Assembly (NCBI GenBank): GCA_021432635.1
Contig: MU270039.1
Location: 248,001-312,000 of the forward strand
From: Thozetella sp. PMI_491
Lineage: Eukaryota; Ascomycota; Sordariomycetes; Chaetosphaeriales; Chaetosphaeriaceae
Direction: 5' to 3'
Length of the DNA: 64,000 bases
Shown here: positions 1 to 9,443 of the stretch, piece by piece
How the letters are laid out: each line of letters starts with the position of its first letter
How positions within the stretch are numbered: position 1 is the stretch's first letter
Position numbers and translations under genes: made by a program
The notes under the pieces: model-generated
What the model saw: only the letters and a program-made list of their open reading frames with translations
Told to the model about the DNA's origin: nothing
Database searches by the model: none

Positions 1-445
1 ACTAGGTAGTAGGCGTTCGTGCGGCATGCGGGGAACTTCTTTGCTAAGGGCGACCTTTGCTGACGCTATCGGGCTAGCTGCATGTCCGTACCACGGAACT
101 CTATTTCTACCCGACGAAAATAGCCCTTTCTGGAATATAGTTGCTTACTTAACCGAAATGCATGAAACCTATAGTTATTGGGTCCTAGGAGAGGGGTTTA
201 CTGAATGTCGTCGTGCTGGCGCGTGGCAATGAAGGCACAGCGGCTGGCCGTCCTAATTACATGGTAATTCACCTACCCCTGACCACTCAAGTACCCCCAG
301 CTTGGATGGCTTATCCAATCCATTCCCGCACTAGATCCAAGAATAAGAGTAGCACTATATAGTAGAAAGTGTATCGCGGACATATTGATCTTTGCCGTTT
401 TATTTCTTGTCTATTATACCGATTTACTGTCCCGACCTAGACACT
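1..445 (+). other. Window edge, unassigned open frame
   Basis: One frame is open from base 2 to a TGA at 233-235. It could be the 3' end of a gene lying left of the window, or chance. I recognise no family in it. Bases 236-445 hold the probable promoter and leader of the SDR gene that starts at 446; I see no clear element in them. Confidence 0.15.
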
Positions 446-1933
446 ATGACGTCCAAGCACTTCCTGAAGCCTCCGGAGATGTTCTTGGGCCTGCCCGCCT
501 ATCCCCAGGGTCAGACTAAACACTCAGTCCTCATCGCGGGCGCCAATGGGATCACAGGTTCTCAACTGGTGGCTACATTGCGTGAAAGCCCCGACCGATG
601 GGATACCATTTATGCACTGAGCAGGAAGACGCCAGCTAATCCAATTGGAGGTAGTGTGAACTACTTGACGATTGATCTTCTAAGCTCCCCTGAAGAGATA
701 GCTGCCCAGCTCAGGGCGACCAAACCAATGTTTGTGATCACCGCTTGTGCCTCAGTAATATGAATGCAGAGTATAACTGACCGAGACAGTGATTTCGTTT
801 TCTTTGCAGCGTATATACAGCCGCCGCCGATGCCCGGAGAGGCTCTATGGTCGGACACCGCGGAGACGGAACGGGTCAATAGTGAGCTGATATACGCTCT
901 ATCTATCGCTTTCCTACAGTGCAGCTGACAATTTTCACAGTGCTCCTACTCTCAAACCTCTTGTCTGCACTGGTAATCAGCGAGAGGGTTCCAAAACGAT
1001 TCATCCTCCAGACCGGCGCTAAGCACTACGGAGTACATATCGGCCCGACGTTGTCGCCGATGGAGGAATCGGACCCTCGCTACTTGCGAAAAGCCAACTT
1101 TTACTTCCCCCAGGAAGACCTACTCTGGAAGTGGGCAGCAGAAAACCAAGTGTCGTGGAATGTAACACGCCCAGGATTTATCATTGGTGCCGTGCCTGAG
1201 ACAGCAATGAGCATAGCTCTTGGCTTGGCGCTCTACGCATCTGTACAGAAAGAGCTGGGCAAGCCACTTGAATTCTATGGCGACGGCGCTGCTTGGGCGA
1301 TCGACAAGCAGGTGACAAATGCTCACCTCATCTCCTATCACGCGGAGTGGCTCTTACTAACTCCTGGCACGGAAAATGAGATTCTTAATGTGGCAGATGG
1401 GGGGCAGTTTAGTTATGGAAAACTTTGGCCCATTCTTGCTGCCCTCTTCGGAGTGGACTACCAAGTTCCCGAGGAAGACAGCAAGGCATACCAAACCATA
1501 ACCATGCCAGAAGCCAACCCTCCGCGTGGCTTTGGGCCGGCGGGGGAGTTCAAAGTGAGAGCTACGTATGATGCCTGGAGTGTCCTGCCAGAAGTCAAGG
1601 AGAAATGGGCAGAGATCAAGTCAAAGTACGGCCTTCAGCACCGTACGGATCCATTTGAGAATCACCAAGATGTCTTCGGCCTGCTAGACGGCGAACTCCT
1701 AGGAAATTGGGGTCGAAGCATAAGGTAAGAGATGACCCACACCCGCACCTATAAGTCTCGTTCTCTAAGTTAACCGTGGATGAAGCATGAATAAGAATCG
1801 GAAGCTGGGTTGGCAGGGGTTTGTGGACTCGTATGATAGCTTTGTCGCAACATTCGAGAATCTTGCAAAACTCAAGATGATTCCTCCGATAGAACATACT
1901 AGTCCGTTGAGGGTCCAATATGTTGGATACTAG
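446..1933 (+). CDS. PRISE-like short-chain dehydrogenase/reductase
   Basis: An NAD(P)-dependent reductase of the PRISE group (progesterone 5-beta-reductase / iridoid-synthase-like SDRs), probably cytosolic; substrate unknown. Proposed exons are 446-729, 790-881, 941-1724 and 1786-1933, all GT-AG, and they give one uninterrupted protein. The N-terminal nucleotide-binding motif reads GANGITGS. Exon 2 supplies FVFFAAYIQ, the conserved strand before the active site. Exon 3 has TGAKHYG with the family lysine, then NFYFPQED and the RPGFIIG substrate-pocket strand. Related proteins usually have NFYY, so the second tyrosine is phenylalanine here, which may change catalysis. ATG 446 was chosen because the fold starts about 30 residues later; an upstream in-frame ATG at 392 is less likely. 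A dead MDR dehydrogenase follows on the same strand. Confidence 0.8.
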
Positions 1934-2089
1934 TGAGGCATGCTCTAAAAATTACGCTAATGTCACTATGTTCCAACGGCATCGCTTATGCTTGTGAATA
2001 GTAATCTATTTCTTTGACGATATTGCTGCTGATGATGGCCTCTTCCGATTTGATGAGTTGAGAGGCTATCCCGATACAACGTTCCAAAT

Positions 2090-2709
2090 CAAAGCGCCTA
2101 TCCCGGCTCCAAGATCAAGTAGTTTGGTTTTGCTAGAGCTACAATTCCAATTGAAAGAGGAGGCTCAAACTGTGGCAAGTTCGGCGCGCAACTCGCGCAG
2201 CTTGCTAGCATAGGCCACATCGTGGGGTTAGGCGGAAACGAAGAGGAGCTGCGGTGCTTTAGGGCCCGACCTGTGATTGATCGCCACGGTACCTTCGACT
2301 CAGTTCTTGGCCGCATTAGAGATGTAGTAGGAGACAATCTGATCTATGCCTACGATGCGATTAACCTGCCGGACAGCCTGATTCTTCAGCTGAATGCTCT
2401 ATCTAGCCATAAACGAGGCACCCTAGCGTGACTCCGAAGTGTTGGGACTGCTTACGAGTCTAAGGTAAAGAGGAAATGCCTTGTGTACGATATACAGGAT
2501 GTAGTGAGGACCTCATATGTTCATCCTGAGTTGGCCGCGGCGTTCTGGGCCCGGCTTCCTGGGTACATATCCCGTAACTGGAAAGATGACGCCTCTTCGA
2601 TATGTCATTAAGCAGTCATTAAGCACAAGCTAGATGCCGCGCGTGTTAATCAAGTATTCGGTGCTTATCTCGACGGCAATTCACTAGGTAAAACACACAT
2701 ACATCTGTA
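2090..2709 (+). pseudogene. Decayed zinc-type MDR dehydrogenase, 3' part
   Basis: Translation of three pieces recalls fungal zinc-binding alcohol dehydrogenase-like (MDR) proteins. Around 2150-2431 there is a nucleotide-binding segment (GGSNCGKFGAQLAQLA, then VGLGGNEEELRCF, VIDRHG and LSSHKRG). Around 2432-2560 there are weaker matches. At 2624-2709 there is the family C-terminus ending GKTHIHL and a stop. The pieces lie in order on one strand but in different frames, with in-frame stops at 2431 and near 2608. I see no convincing N-terminal GroES-like half. It is a host gene remnant, not a working enzyme. Confidence 0.65.
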
Positions 2710-3400
2710 AGGAGATAGGGGTAGGGATATCGTAGCTATCGGCGTATTCCTAAAAGAAGATTTAGCAGTTATGTCACTTAGATAGAGAGCAGCTATTGTG
2801 ATCAGCTATTTCATCTTCACTTGAGATTAAATGCCATAGCCCAACCGCTTTCCATTGCGCGTATAGAATATGTGTCCCAATACGAATTACTCAGATGAGC
2901 CGAATACTCTCCGTCGTCGGCGCGGGTTTCTCCCGAATTTACTTAGGCAACATTAAGACTTTTCACAGGACAGGTATATTAGAATTTGATGCCAGAGATG
3001 TCTGGGGTTTTGTTTTACCTTAGACTCGATTGAATAGAATTATCCTGAAGTAAAACCCCAAAGCACGGATTACGAGAAGAGATCCGTTTTATTGATAGCA
3101 ATCTATACATATCAAGACCTCTTTGTTACGAATTCAATGACTACATGAACTATGATATCGGTCTAATCGGTCTGATCGGCGCTAGATCGTTAATTGAATG
3201 TCTCGGCTAAACGTTTGCCGAGACAGTTTCGATCTGCAGTGGAAAATTAAATGTACCCAGGTCAGAAAATAACTTTAAGAACCATAACTTAACCTTAAGC
3301 ATGAGAGTAGATGCGGCTCAAGCTTGTAAAGTCTAGGAGCTAGAACCTATAAGGGAGGTGTTTTATTCTTTCACTTAGATCGAGACTCATAGCTTCATCA
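2710..3400. other. AT-rich gap without a recognised gene
   Basis: About 690 bases, AT-rich in its middle, with short frames only. It holds a near-inverted pair (TGGGGTTTT near 3003 and AAAACCCCA near 3053) and the palindrome listed separately at 3199-3225. Otherwise I see nothing in it. Confidence 0.4.
3199..3225. repeat. Perfect 9-bp-arm palindrome
   Basis: TGTCTCGGC and GCCGAGACA are exact reverse complements separated by nine bases. It lies about 200 bases before the first upstream ATG that could belong to the GGDEF gene. It could be a dimeric regulator site or a hairpin; the sequence alone does not decide. Confidence 0.5.
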
Positions 3401-3516
3401 ATGTCACCAATATACGCCCAAATACTGGTTTCCACTGCGAAAGCATATCGACTTATAAATGTGATAGCAGCTCTAAGGGAGGTAGAAAATAGAGGATGCA
3501 AACTTCTGAGGCTAAG
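3401..3516 (+). other. Candidate first coding exon of the GGDEF gene
   Basis: An ATG at 3401 opens a frame that is in phase with the GGDEF frame but meets TAA at 3560. A GT at 3517 (context AAG/GTATCA) and an AG ending at 3645 (context TTTCTCAG) would remove that stop in a 129-nt intron and join this stretch in phase to 3646-4804, giving 424 residues. This is a model from splice signals only; transcription is unknown. Confidence 0.3.
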
Positions 3517-3562
3517 GTATCAGTTCTTATTTGTTGATAAGCTATGGGTGCTAATGAGCTAA

Positions 3563-4804
3563 GAGACCGCGCGCCGGCGCATTCGCACTGGGGATGACCC
3601 TAACACTTTGGGGCTCCGACACAAAATTGCCCAAGAGTTTCTCAGAACGATATCTTCGAGATATACCAGTCCAAATTGCACCGAGAACATCGGGTCGCCA
3701 CGCCTAGGAGCTCCGTCCATAAATCAACCAAGGATTATTCCATTTCCGCTGGATAATATCTGTCCGACATGGCCACTGAGTTCCGTTGTTTCAGTTACAC
3801 GCGAGCAAAGTTTCACAGAGCGCTTGCATAAGGCTTGTCAGACCTTTGCCCCTGGTAGCACAGTAGACCAGGTGGCTGAATCGTTTATTATGGCCTCGCA
3901 ACAGATAATGGTGGCCCAGTATGCCTTGCTGTTTACTAACAGTGGCACTGACTTCCAAGTTACTGCGGCTCTGGAGGGAAAGATGTGGAAAAGCCATGTT
4001 GTAGCTGAGAATGGCGTGATAATGGCAACACGCAAGATAGTTGTTGAGATGGCAGCCGACAGCCCCAGGAGACTACGACTCAACCCATTCCGCATTGTCC
4101 CACTTACATGGCAGTCTTTCCCCATTGGTTACTGGGTGTTCAGCGGCCACTGTGTCACATCTCCCAGCGAGCACATGGTTGAGATAGCAACTGTACTAGC
4201 ATGTCAGGGTGAGGTCGCCATGTTTAACGCAATTTTGCTAGAACGACTGGAGTGCATCGCAAACACCGATCCTTTAACGGGACTTGCAAATCGGCGACAC
4301 CTTCACGATGCGCTTGATATTCACCTGAACAATGCAGTACAGAACGGAGAGCAAATCTCATTTATATTCATCGACATCGACCATTTTAAGGACATCAACG
4401 ACCGCCTCGGTCATCCAGTGGGCGATTCCGTATTGAAGCAGTTAGCAAGTATCTTGCAGCAGGCCGTCAGCAGTCAACATCCTGTAGCGCGGTACGGAGG
4501 CGAGGAATTCGCAGTCTTAATCGCAAGAGCGGATCGAAAACATGGGTGGGATGTTGCAGAGAGCATCCGAAAAGCTATTGCTGCTAACCTCTTTACCTAT
4601 GACGGAGGATGGCTCAAATGTACGGTTTCACTCGGAGTCGCATCATTCCCGGAAGATGCAGAAGAGAAGGCCCAACTCCTTGCATGCGCTGATCGGGCTC
4701 TTTACACTGCCAAGGGCGCAGGCCGAAACCGGACAGCAAGCTTATCATCTGCAGGGACGTGGCTCCTCTCGGATGACTCGACAGTGAAGCCCGAAATGGT
4801 ATAA
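3563..4804 (+). CDS. GAF-like + GGDEF diguanylate cyclase domain protein
   Basis: The C-terminal half is an unmistakable GGDEF domain, the bacterial fold that makes cyclic di-GMP from two GTP. In order it shows DPLTGLANRR (about 4268), FIDIDHFKDIN with the metal aspartates, LGHPVGD, the active-site GGEEF (4496-4510), SLGVASFP and ADRALYTAKGAGRNR. All key catalytic positions look intact. The inhibitory RxxD site before GGEEF is replaced by SSQH, so product inhibition is probably lost. About 140 residues before it look like a GAF sensor domain (about 3800-4255). The frame is open from 3563 but has no ATG until 3890, which would cut the GAF part, so an upstream exon (see 3401-3516) or a different start is needed. 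It has no obvious intron in the domain. Neighbours are ordinary fungal genes with introns, which argues for integration rather than contamination. Bacterial origin by transfer is inference. Confidence 0.8.
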   Translation, partial: ETARRRIRTGDDPNTLGLRHKIAQEFLRTISSRYTSPNCTENIGSPRLGAPSINQPRIIPFPLDNICPTWPLSSVVSVTREQSFTERLHKACQTFAPGSTVDQVAESFIMASQQIMVAQYALLFTNSGTDFQVTAALEGKMWKSHVVAENGVIMATRKIVVEMAADSPRRLRLNPFRIVPLTWQSFPIGYWVFSGHCVTSPSEHMVEIATVLACQGEVAMFNAILLERLECIANTDPLTGLANRRHLHDALDIHLNNAVQNGEQISFIFIDIDHFKDINDRLGHPVGDSVLKQLASILQQAVSSQHPVARYGGEEFAVLIARADRKHGWDVAESIRKAIAANLFTYDGGWLKCTVSLGVASFPEDAEEKAQLLACADRALYTAKGAGRNRTASLSSAGTWLLSDDSTVKPEMV

Positions 4805-5015
4805 CTTTCGGAAAGTCAAACCAAGCTCCTACAGAGCTATTTTGTAATTTATTAAATTTGTTTCAGTAATTATGACGGAAACAGATCGGGGTTCTTTTTG
4901 CTTGTCCCAGGCTTGTATGTCATTTGTGGTGGCACATTACGAAGGCCTTGGTGAACAACGAAATATAGTACATGGGATCCAGCGCCTAGAAATGATGAGC
5001 CTCGTAGTTGCAGGA

Positions 5016-5991
5016 TCACTTTCTCGCCTTCTTCCTTGGGCCCGAAGCTGCTGTCTTCCGAGGCTTCTCCTGGCTCTCCTCAGGCTCTTCTTCATCATCA
5101 GCCTTCCTCTTATTAGCCATCCGGGCCCTCTTGTCCTTACTGACTCCGTGCTCGAGAATGTCGAAAAACTCTTCCTCGCTGATCGTCTCCAGCTCGAGCT
5201 CATTGATGACCTGCAGCTTCTTCGGGCCAGCCCGCAGCCCCACGACAATGTAGTCGGTATCTTCCAGTTTGGTCACCACCTCAGCGCCGTACTTCTTGGC
5301 CGTGGCTAGAGACGTGACGCGGTCCATGGTCTCGAACGTGCCAGTGAACAAGATCTTGACGCCTTTCAGGCAGTTGGGGATGCCCGCCGGGATAGTCTTG
5401 CGGTAAGTAGCGGGGTTGACGGCCGTTTTAACCCCGGCTCCGGATTTCTTGCCTTTAGTCGCGACAGAGGATTTTGAAGGAGCCTTTTTCTTTGCTTGAG
5501 GACGCTCCGGCTCGTCGTTTTCGTCGTCCTCCTCCGCCTCCTCATCCTTATCGTCACCATCTTCATCCTCTTCTTCTTTGATGTTGTCCGGCCAGTTGCC
5601 TGGGCCATCCAAGGGCCGTTTGGCGGTCTTCCGGGTGCTACGCTGATTTAGATTGACCTTGTAGACACACATCTCCACCGCGCGATGCCCACCTGCACCC
5701 CCTTCTAGTGTACCTATTCCGGAGAGTTAGAGAAAAGATCTGACGGTTGAATCGGAATGGAAAACTCTCACCTCGGTAGAGGCCCTCATCGTCAAGGTTG
5801 TGAAGAAAATCGTACTCGTCACGGTCGCCGAATGGATTGAGCAAGTCGGCATAGCGGTTCATGAGTTTCTTAGCCGCCGCATTGGCAGCCGACTTAGTTA
5901 GGTAGACTTCAGGCTCCTGTACGCCTTCCTTTTTGTCATCGTCATCCCAGATGAAGGATGTGACCACATAGAGAGTGGTTGGCGTTGCCAT
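5016..5991 (-). CDS. BRCT-domain nuclear protein
   Basis: Two exons, 5991-5772 and 5704-5016, give 302 residues. The N-terminal 95 residues are a conserved fungal segment starting MATPTTLYVVTSFIWDDDD. Then comes a lysine-rich and strongly acidic linker with long Glu/Asp runs. A single BRCT domain follows at about residues 180-262 (GVKILFTGTF, AKKYGAEVV, DYIVVG, ISEEEFFDIL). The tail is rich in Lys and Arg and looks like a nuclear localisation signal. The BRCT resembles those of replication factor C large subunit and DNA ligases, so a role in DNA replication or repair is likely but the partner is unknown. An in-frame ATG at 6084 would add 31 residues; 5991 was preferred because homology-like sequence begins there. 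Confidence 0.8.
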
Positions 5992-6632
5992 CTTATCACT
6001 CGCTCGCGTCGGCCCAGTACGCTGATAACTCTCTGCCCGGTAGATTCTCGTTGACGATGGCGATATAAGTTCTTGGATGCGCAATAAATCAACCCTTCTC
6101 GCGCGTCAAGGACGTTGCAGATAAATACTGCAGCACAAATGTTTTGGCCTTGCGCGTGTTGTTGTGTTGTTGTAGGCTCTAATTTTCGCGTGCCAACGGC
6201 ACAGTCAGGCAACAGCCACCCCTGTCACCTGTAGTCCAAATTAGAATGTCACGTGCCGCCGTCTCCGTCCAAGACCACCACCCAAATGTATGAGTTACGA
6301 CGGTCTTGCCAAGATGACCCAAAAGTTTTATCATTTATTCCTATAAGAAAGAGAAAGGAAAAGATTCTATCCGGTATATTTTCTGTTCGAAGTGAGGTCC
6401 AGACTGAAAATTAGCTTTTATGGCGAGATGAACCGAGAGTGAGGAAGGGCTCAACAGGGGACTTGACAGCCCACCATAGGGTTGTTGGATAGAAACCATA
6501 AAGGCACCTTAGGTATTTTAAGGAAACCTGTCGTACACCGTAGCTTTCTTGCCGACCAAATGTTGCCACATAGTAAATGAATGTAGCACCAGGCCCAGTT
6601 CACCTGGGGCGTTTTTGTCCTAAATCGTCGCC
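5992..6632. other. Intergenic, BRCT gene promoter side
   Basis: This stretch separates the start of the BRCT gene from the stop codon of the membrane protein gene, both on the minus strand. Frames here are short and I recognise no gene, RNA or repeat. Confidence 0.4.
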
Positions 6633-7640
6633 TTATCCAAAGATCTCAGCCCAGGTTGATAGCCAGGTACCAGTAGGGTCGTAACAGGTAGAATACCAGA
6701 AGAGAGAAAGGGTAAAAGCTCTGCAGAAGAAGTCAAACGCCACTACAGTCTGCCAATTTCCATCCCCAGCGACAACGACCAGCTCCTTGCAATGCGGGCT
6801 CCAGAACAAGAGCCAGGAGCCCACTGCACTGATGATGGAAAAGAAAAGGTACATTTGCGTATACTTTCTGCCCAGAATATGTAAAAGGAGCATAAGGCCA
6901 AGGATAATAAGAATAAAAAGAACCGACAAGGCCTTCATGGCGTCGGGAGCCGGGTTGACCCCTCTCAGGTGGACTTTTGCAAACATGTAGTGGATACCTA
7001 TTGCAACTCCGAGACCACCAAGCCTGAAAAATTGATATGTGTACCGGAGGAGTAGGTCGGTGTCGGGGGAGATGGCGGCCAGATCCACCCAAGCGAAGAT
7101 GAGAATCTGCAGAACCAATGCGACATAACCCAGGCCTTCGTCGACTGCTTTCCTGGGGTATCTTTGCCACTGAGGCCTGCGCAGCGTCTCCTCTTCCTTA
7201 GCAAAAATCTTCAGGACACGCAGGGTCCATATTGCGAAATACGACACGATGTAGCACCACGCCCACACTTGGGTCCAGCCAATGTTGTGGGCCATGACCA
7301 ACTTTCCGAAGCAGTAGACCGGCCCGACAACGAAGATTATCAGCTTTAGCAGCAGCGGAGCACGAAAGCTCTCTTGTGGATCGGCGTCCTCGTCAGCGTT
7401 GCGATCTTCTAGAGTCCATTTCGCGGCCACGATGGGAGACCGGCTCTTTATCAGGTGGAGGAGAAAGCGGACGAGAATGGCGATCGAGTCGAAGGCGCAC
7501 ACAACCGGGGAGCTCCGCGCGTAGACGTGGAGGTTGGGATCGGATCCACAAACGCGGCCGCAAGGCTGGATCATCGTGTTGAGGGCAACCCCGACGAGAG
7601 GCCAATAGACGCCCTCCCAAGGGAGCTCATCGGGCGCCAT
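6633..7640 (-). CDS. Multi-pass membrane protein of unknown function
   Basis: A single-exon frame of 335 residues from ATG 7640 (an in-frame ATG at 7760 would add 40 basic, low-complexity residues). I do not recognise a named family. Seven or eight hydrophobic segments are visible, for example LLLKLIIFVVGPVYCFG, VALVLQILIFAWVDLAAI, ALSVLFILIILGLMLLLHIL and MYLFFSIISAVGSWLLFW, separated by short charged loops. The layout resembles fungal integral membrane proteins with a rhodopsin-like helix count, but no retinal or ligand motif is seen. There is no signal peptide. The protein ends with WAEIFG. Coding is supported by length, the hydrophobic periodicity and the absence of a competing frame. Confidence 0.6.
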   Translation of the reverse strand: MAPDELPWEGVYWPLVGVALNTMIQPCGRVCGSDPNLHVYARSSPVVCAFDSIAILVRFLLHLIKSRSPIVAAKWTLEDRNADEDADPQESFRAPLLLKLIIFVVGPVYCFGKLVMAHNIGWTQVWAWCYIVSYFAIWTLRVLKIFAKEEETLRRPQWQRYPRKAVDEGLGYVALVLQILIFAWVDLAAISPDTDLLLRYTYQFFRLGGLGVAIGIHYMFAKVHLRGVNPAPDAMKALSVLFILIILGLMLLLHILGRKYTQMYLFFSIISAVGSWLLFWSPHCKELVVVAGDGNWQTVVAFDFFCRAFTLSLFWYSTCYDPTGTWLSTWAEIFG

Positions 7641-7760
7641 TTTGCACTTAGCGGAGATAGACTGACGCTTCTGTTGCGGCTCTGGCCTTCTATAGGCGGG
7701 ATGTAGTGCTGGTGAGGGGTTCTTATGAGAAGCCAGTGCGGCTGAGCCCCTTCGCGCCAT

Positions 7761-9221
7761 GCATGCAGTCAGTCTGCCCGCTGGCCGAAAATAGGCATAG
7801 CGTCTCAGACATGCATACGCACAACGAATTAGATTTTGCTCTTGATCAAGACCATTCGATTGGGCGGTGGCTCACTTGGAGATCCCAAAGTTTGACTAGG
7901 CACTGAGGTTCCTGGGAGGTGCATCTTGGCAGCAAGAGCGAGAGATGGCCCTTTCCAGGGCTTAAGTCGTTTTAGAGCTGCGGTAAACCAAACACCTCCT
8001 TTCCCAGTGCGGACACTTAGCACGACGCAGAAGGATATTCACTAGAGACTCAATATTTTAAGATCCGAATATGTTTTGCCTTTCACTCATGCACTTTCCC
8101 CAGTCTTAAAGGCGTAGCATCACTGCTACCAGGATGATTACCCCTCGGTGCATGGCACCCCTTTAAAGGACGCCACTTGCGATAGTCAGTGCCTGCATTC
8201 TTGTCATAATCGCCTCGGATTAAAGTAAGTCGGTGTATTCAGTACAGATACCTCGCCTTCAACGCTCCCTTGCTATTATAGTCAGCCGCAGAGCTGGCGA
8301 GATCAGTGCTTGCAGGGCTCCAACAGAGACGGAACCAGCCTGTTAGTAGCACTACTGCCATCCAAGTATTGTGTGCCTCGTATATTGCAATGCCAAGACC
8401 ACAACAGATTCCTGGGTGCACTGTCAAAATTCACATGCAGGCATCGAACAGAGTATGTTTTCTGAGAGTCTTCGAGGCGTGGGGTAACTAGGTAGTGCCC
8501 TTGCTGCCCGGGATTACTGCGGCGTCTAGGGAGCATCTACATCCAAACGTCGCACTCAGCTAGATATTATTGCTATATAGTATCTTGTAGATCTATTTGT
8601 TCTATATATCTCTTTGGATGGAATTGCTGAATTGTTGTGGCGGATACGACCAGCTGGGGTTACCGGATCACCAAGGGTCCTTCTGGTGAAGACAGGTGGT
8701 GGGGCAGGGGACGCTGCTAACTCCGAGCCAGAGCGTCGGGCCAGTCCCGCGAGGGGTTAAAGACTGCATAGGCGGCATTCACATCTTTTTCCGTAGCGTC
8801 AATTCCTTTTGAATATATTGCGCGGTAGTCGGTCTGATTAGCAATCCGTGCTTTGCGGCTTCGATCCCCGCGATCATCTTTGCGTTCCGTTGTCTTCCGG
8901 AGCGCCTCATAGATGCTTACGTGGGGTGCATAGGCAGTGGGGCTTTGTATCGCTACCTTAATCATCCCGAGATTTATACCTGTGGGGCTGCCATGTCCCC
9001 TGTTTCTGCTGACGTTGCCAGCTAAAACGTCATTCTATTGGTCCATTGAGGAAGTCTACGGAGACTCCACTTAAGACGCTAGCCAGAACATGTACCGTTA
9101 CTTCCTAACTAGGCGTGTCGCGAAATCGAAACTGCTCACGTTGACTGCATTATTCCTTCTAGTAGTCTGTAACAAGACAAGAAGGCTCAGAATGGCCCTG
9201 TCAAGAGGGGAGGAGGAAAGG
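7761..9221. other. Intergenic, mostly empty
   Basis: Apart from the small minus-strand frame at 8717-8965, listed separately, I see no gene. Frames are below about 80 codons. The stretch near 8560-8620 is AT-rich. No repeat or RNA gene was recognised. Confidence 0.35.
8717..8965 (-). CDS. Possible small hypothetical protein, 82 residues
   Basis: ATG 8965 opens 82 codons with a natural-looking, charged composition (DATEKDVNAAYAVFNPSRDW near the end). I do not recognise it. It stands alone between two well supported genes and has no signal peptide or membrane segment. A chance frame is a real possibility. Confidence 0.22.
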   Translation of the reverse strand: MIKVAIQSPTAYAPHVSIYEALRKTTERKDDRGDRSRKARIANQTDYRAIYSKGIDATEKDVNAAYAVFNPSRDWPDALARS

Positions 9222-9227
9222 TATAAA
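9222..9227 (+). promoter_or_regulatory. TATA-like box of the SDR gene
   Basis: TATAAA about 220 bases before ATG 9444, followed by a CA- and TC-rich stretch typical of a fungal leader. Confidence 0.35.
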
Positions 9228-9443
9228 GAAGACCAGTCATTGTCACTCATCCAGTCTATTTTCCTTCACCACTCACAGCTTACCGAGTTCTACAACAACC
9301 TGCCTACGTCAACATCAACTTCCCTACATCAGTCACAGTTTGGCTGCAACGATCACAGCTTTGCCCGTATCCTTGCAAACATCAGTTTCTACCGATTTCA
9401 TCCCAAGCAAATACCTCGGAAAACCTACCTCCACGCGTACAAC

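Noticed and set aside
3563-4804. Bacterial contamination as explanation of the GGDEF gene
   Set aside because: Flanking genes on both sides in the same contig have fungal introns; only read-level evidence of a chimeric join could revive this.
4872-5309. Plus-strand frame of 145 codons
   Set aside because: It is the shadow of the minus-strand BRCT gene, whose domain and splice structure are clear.
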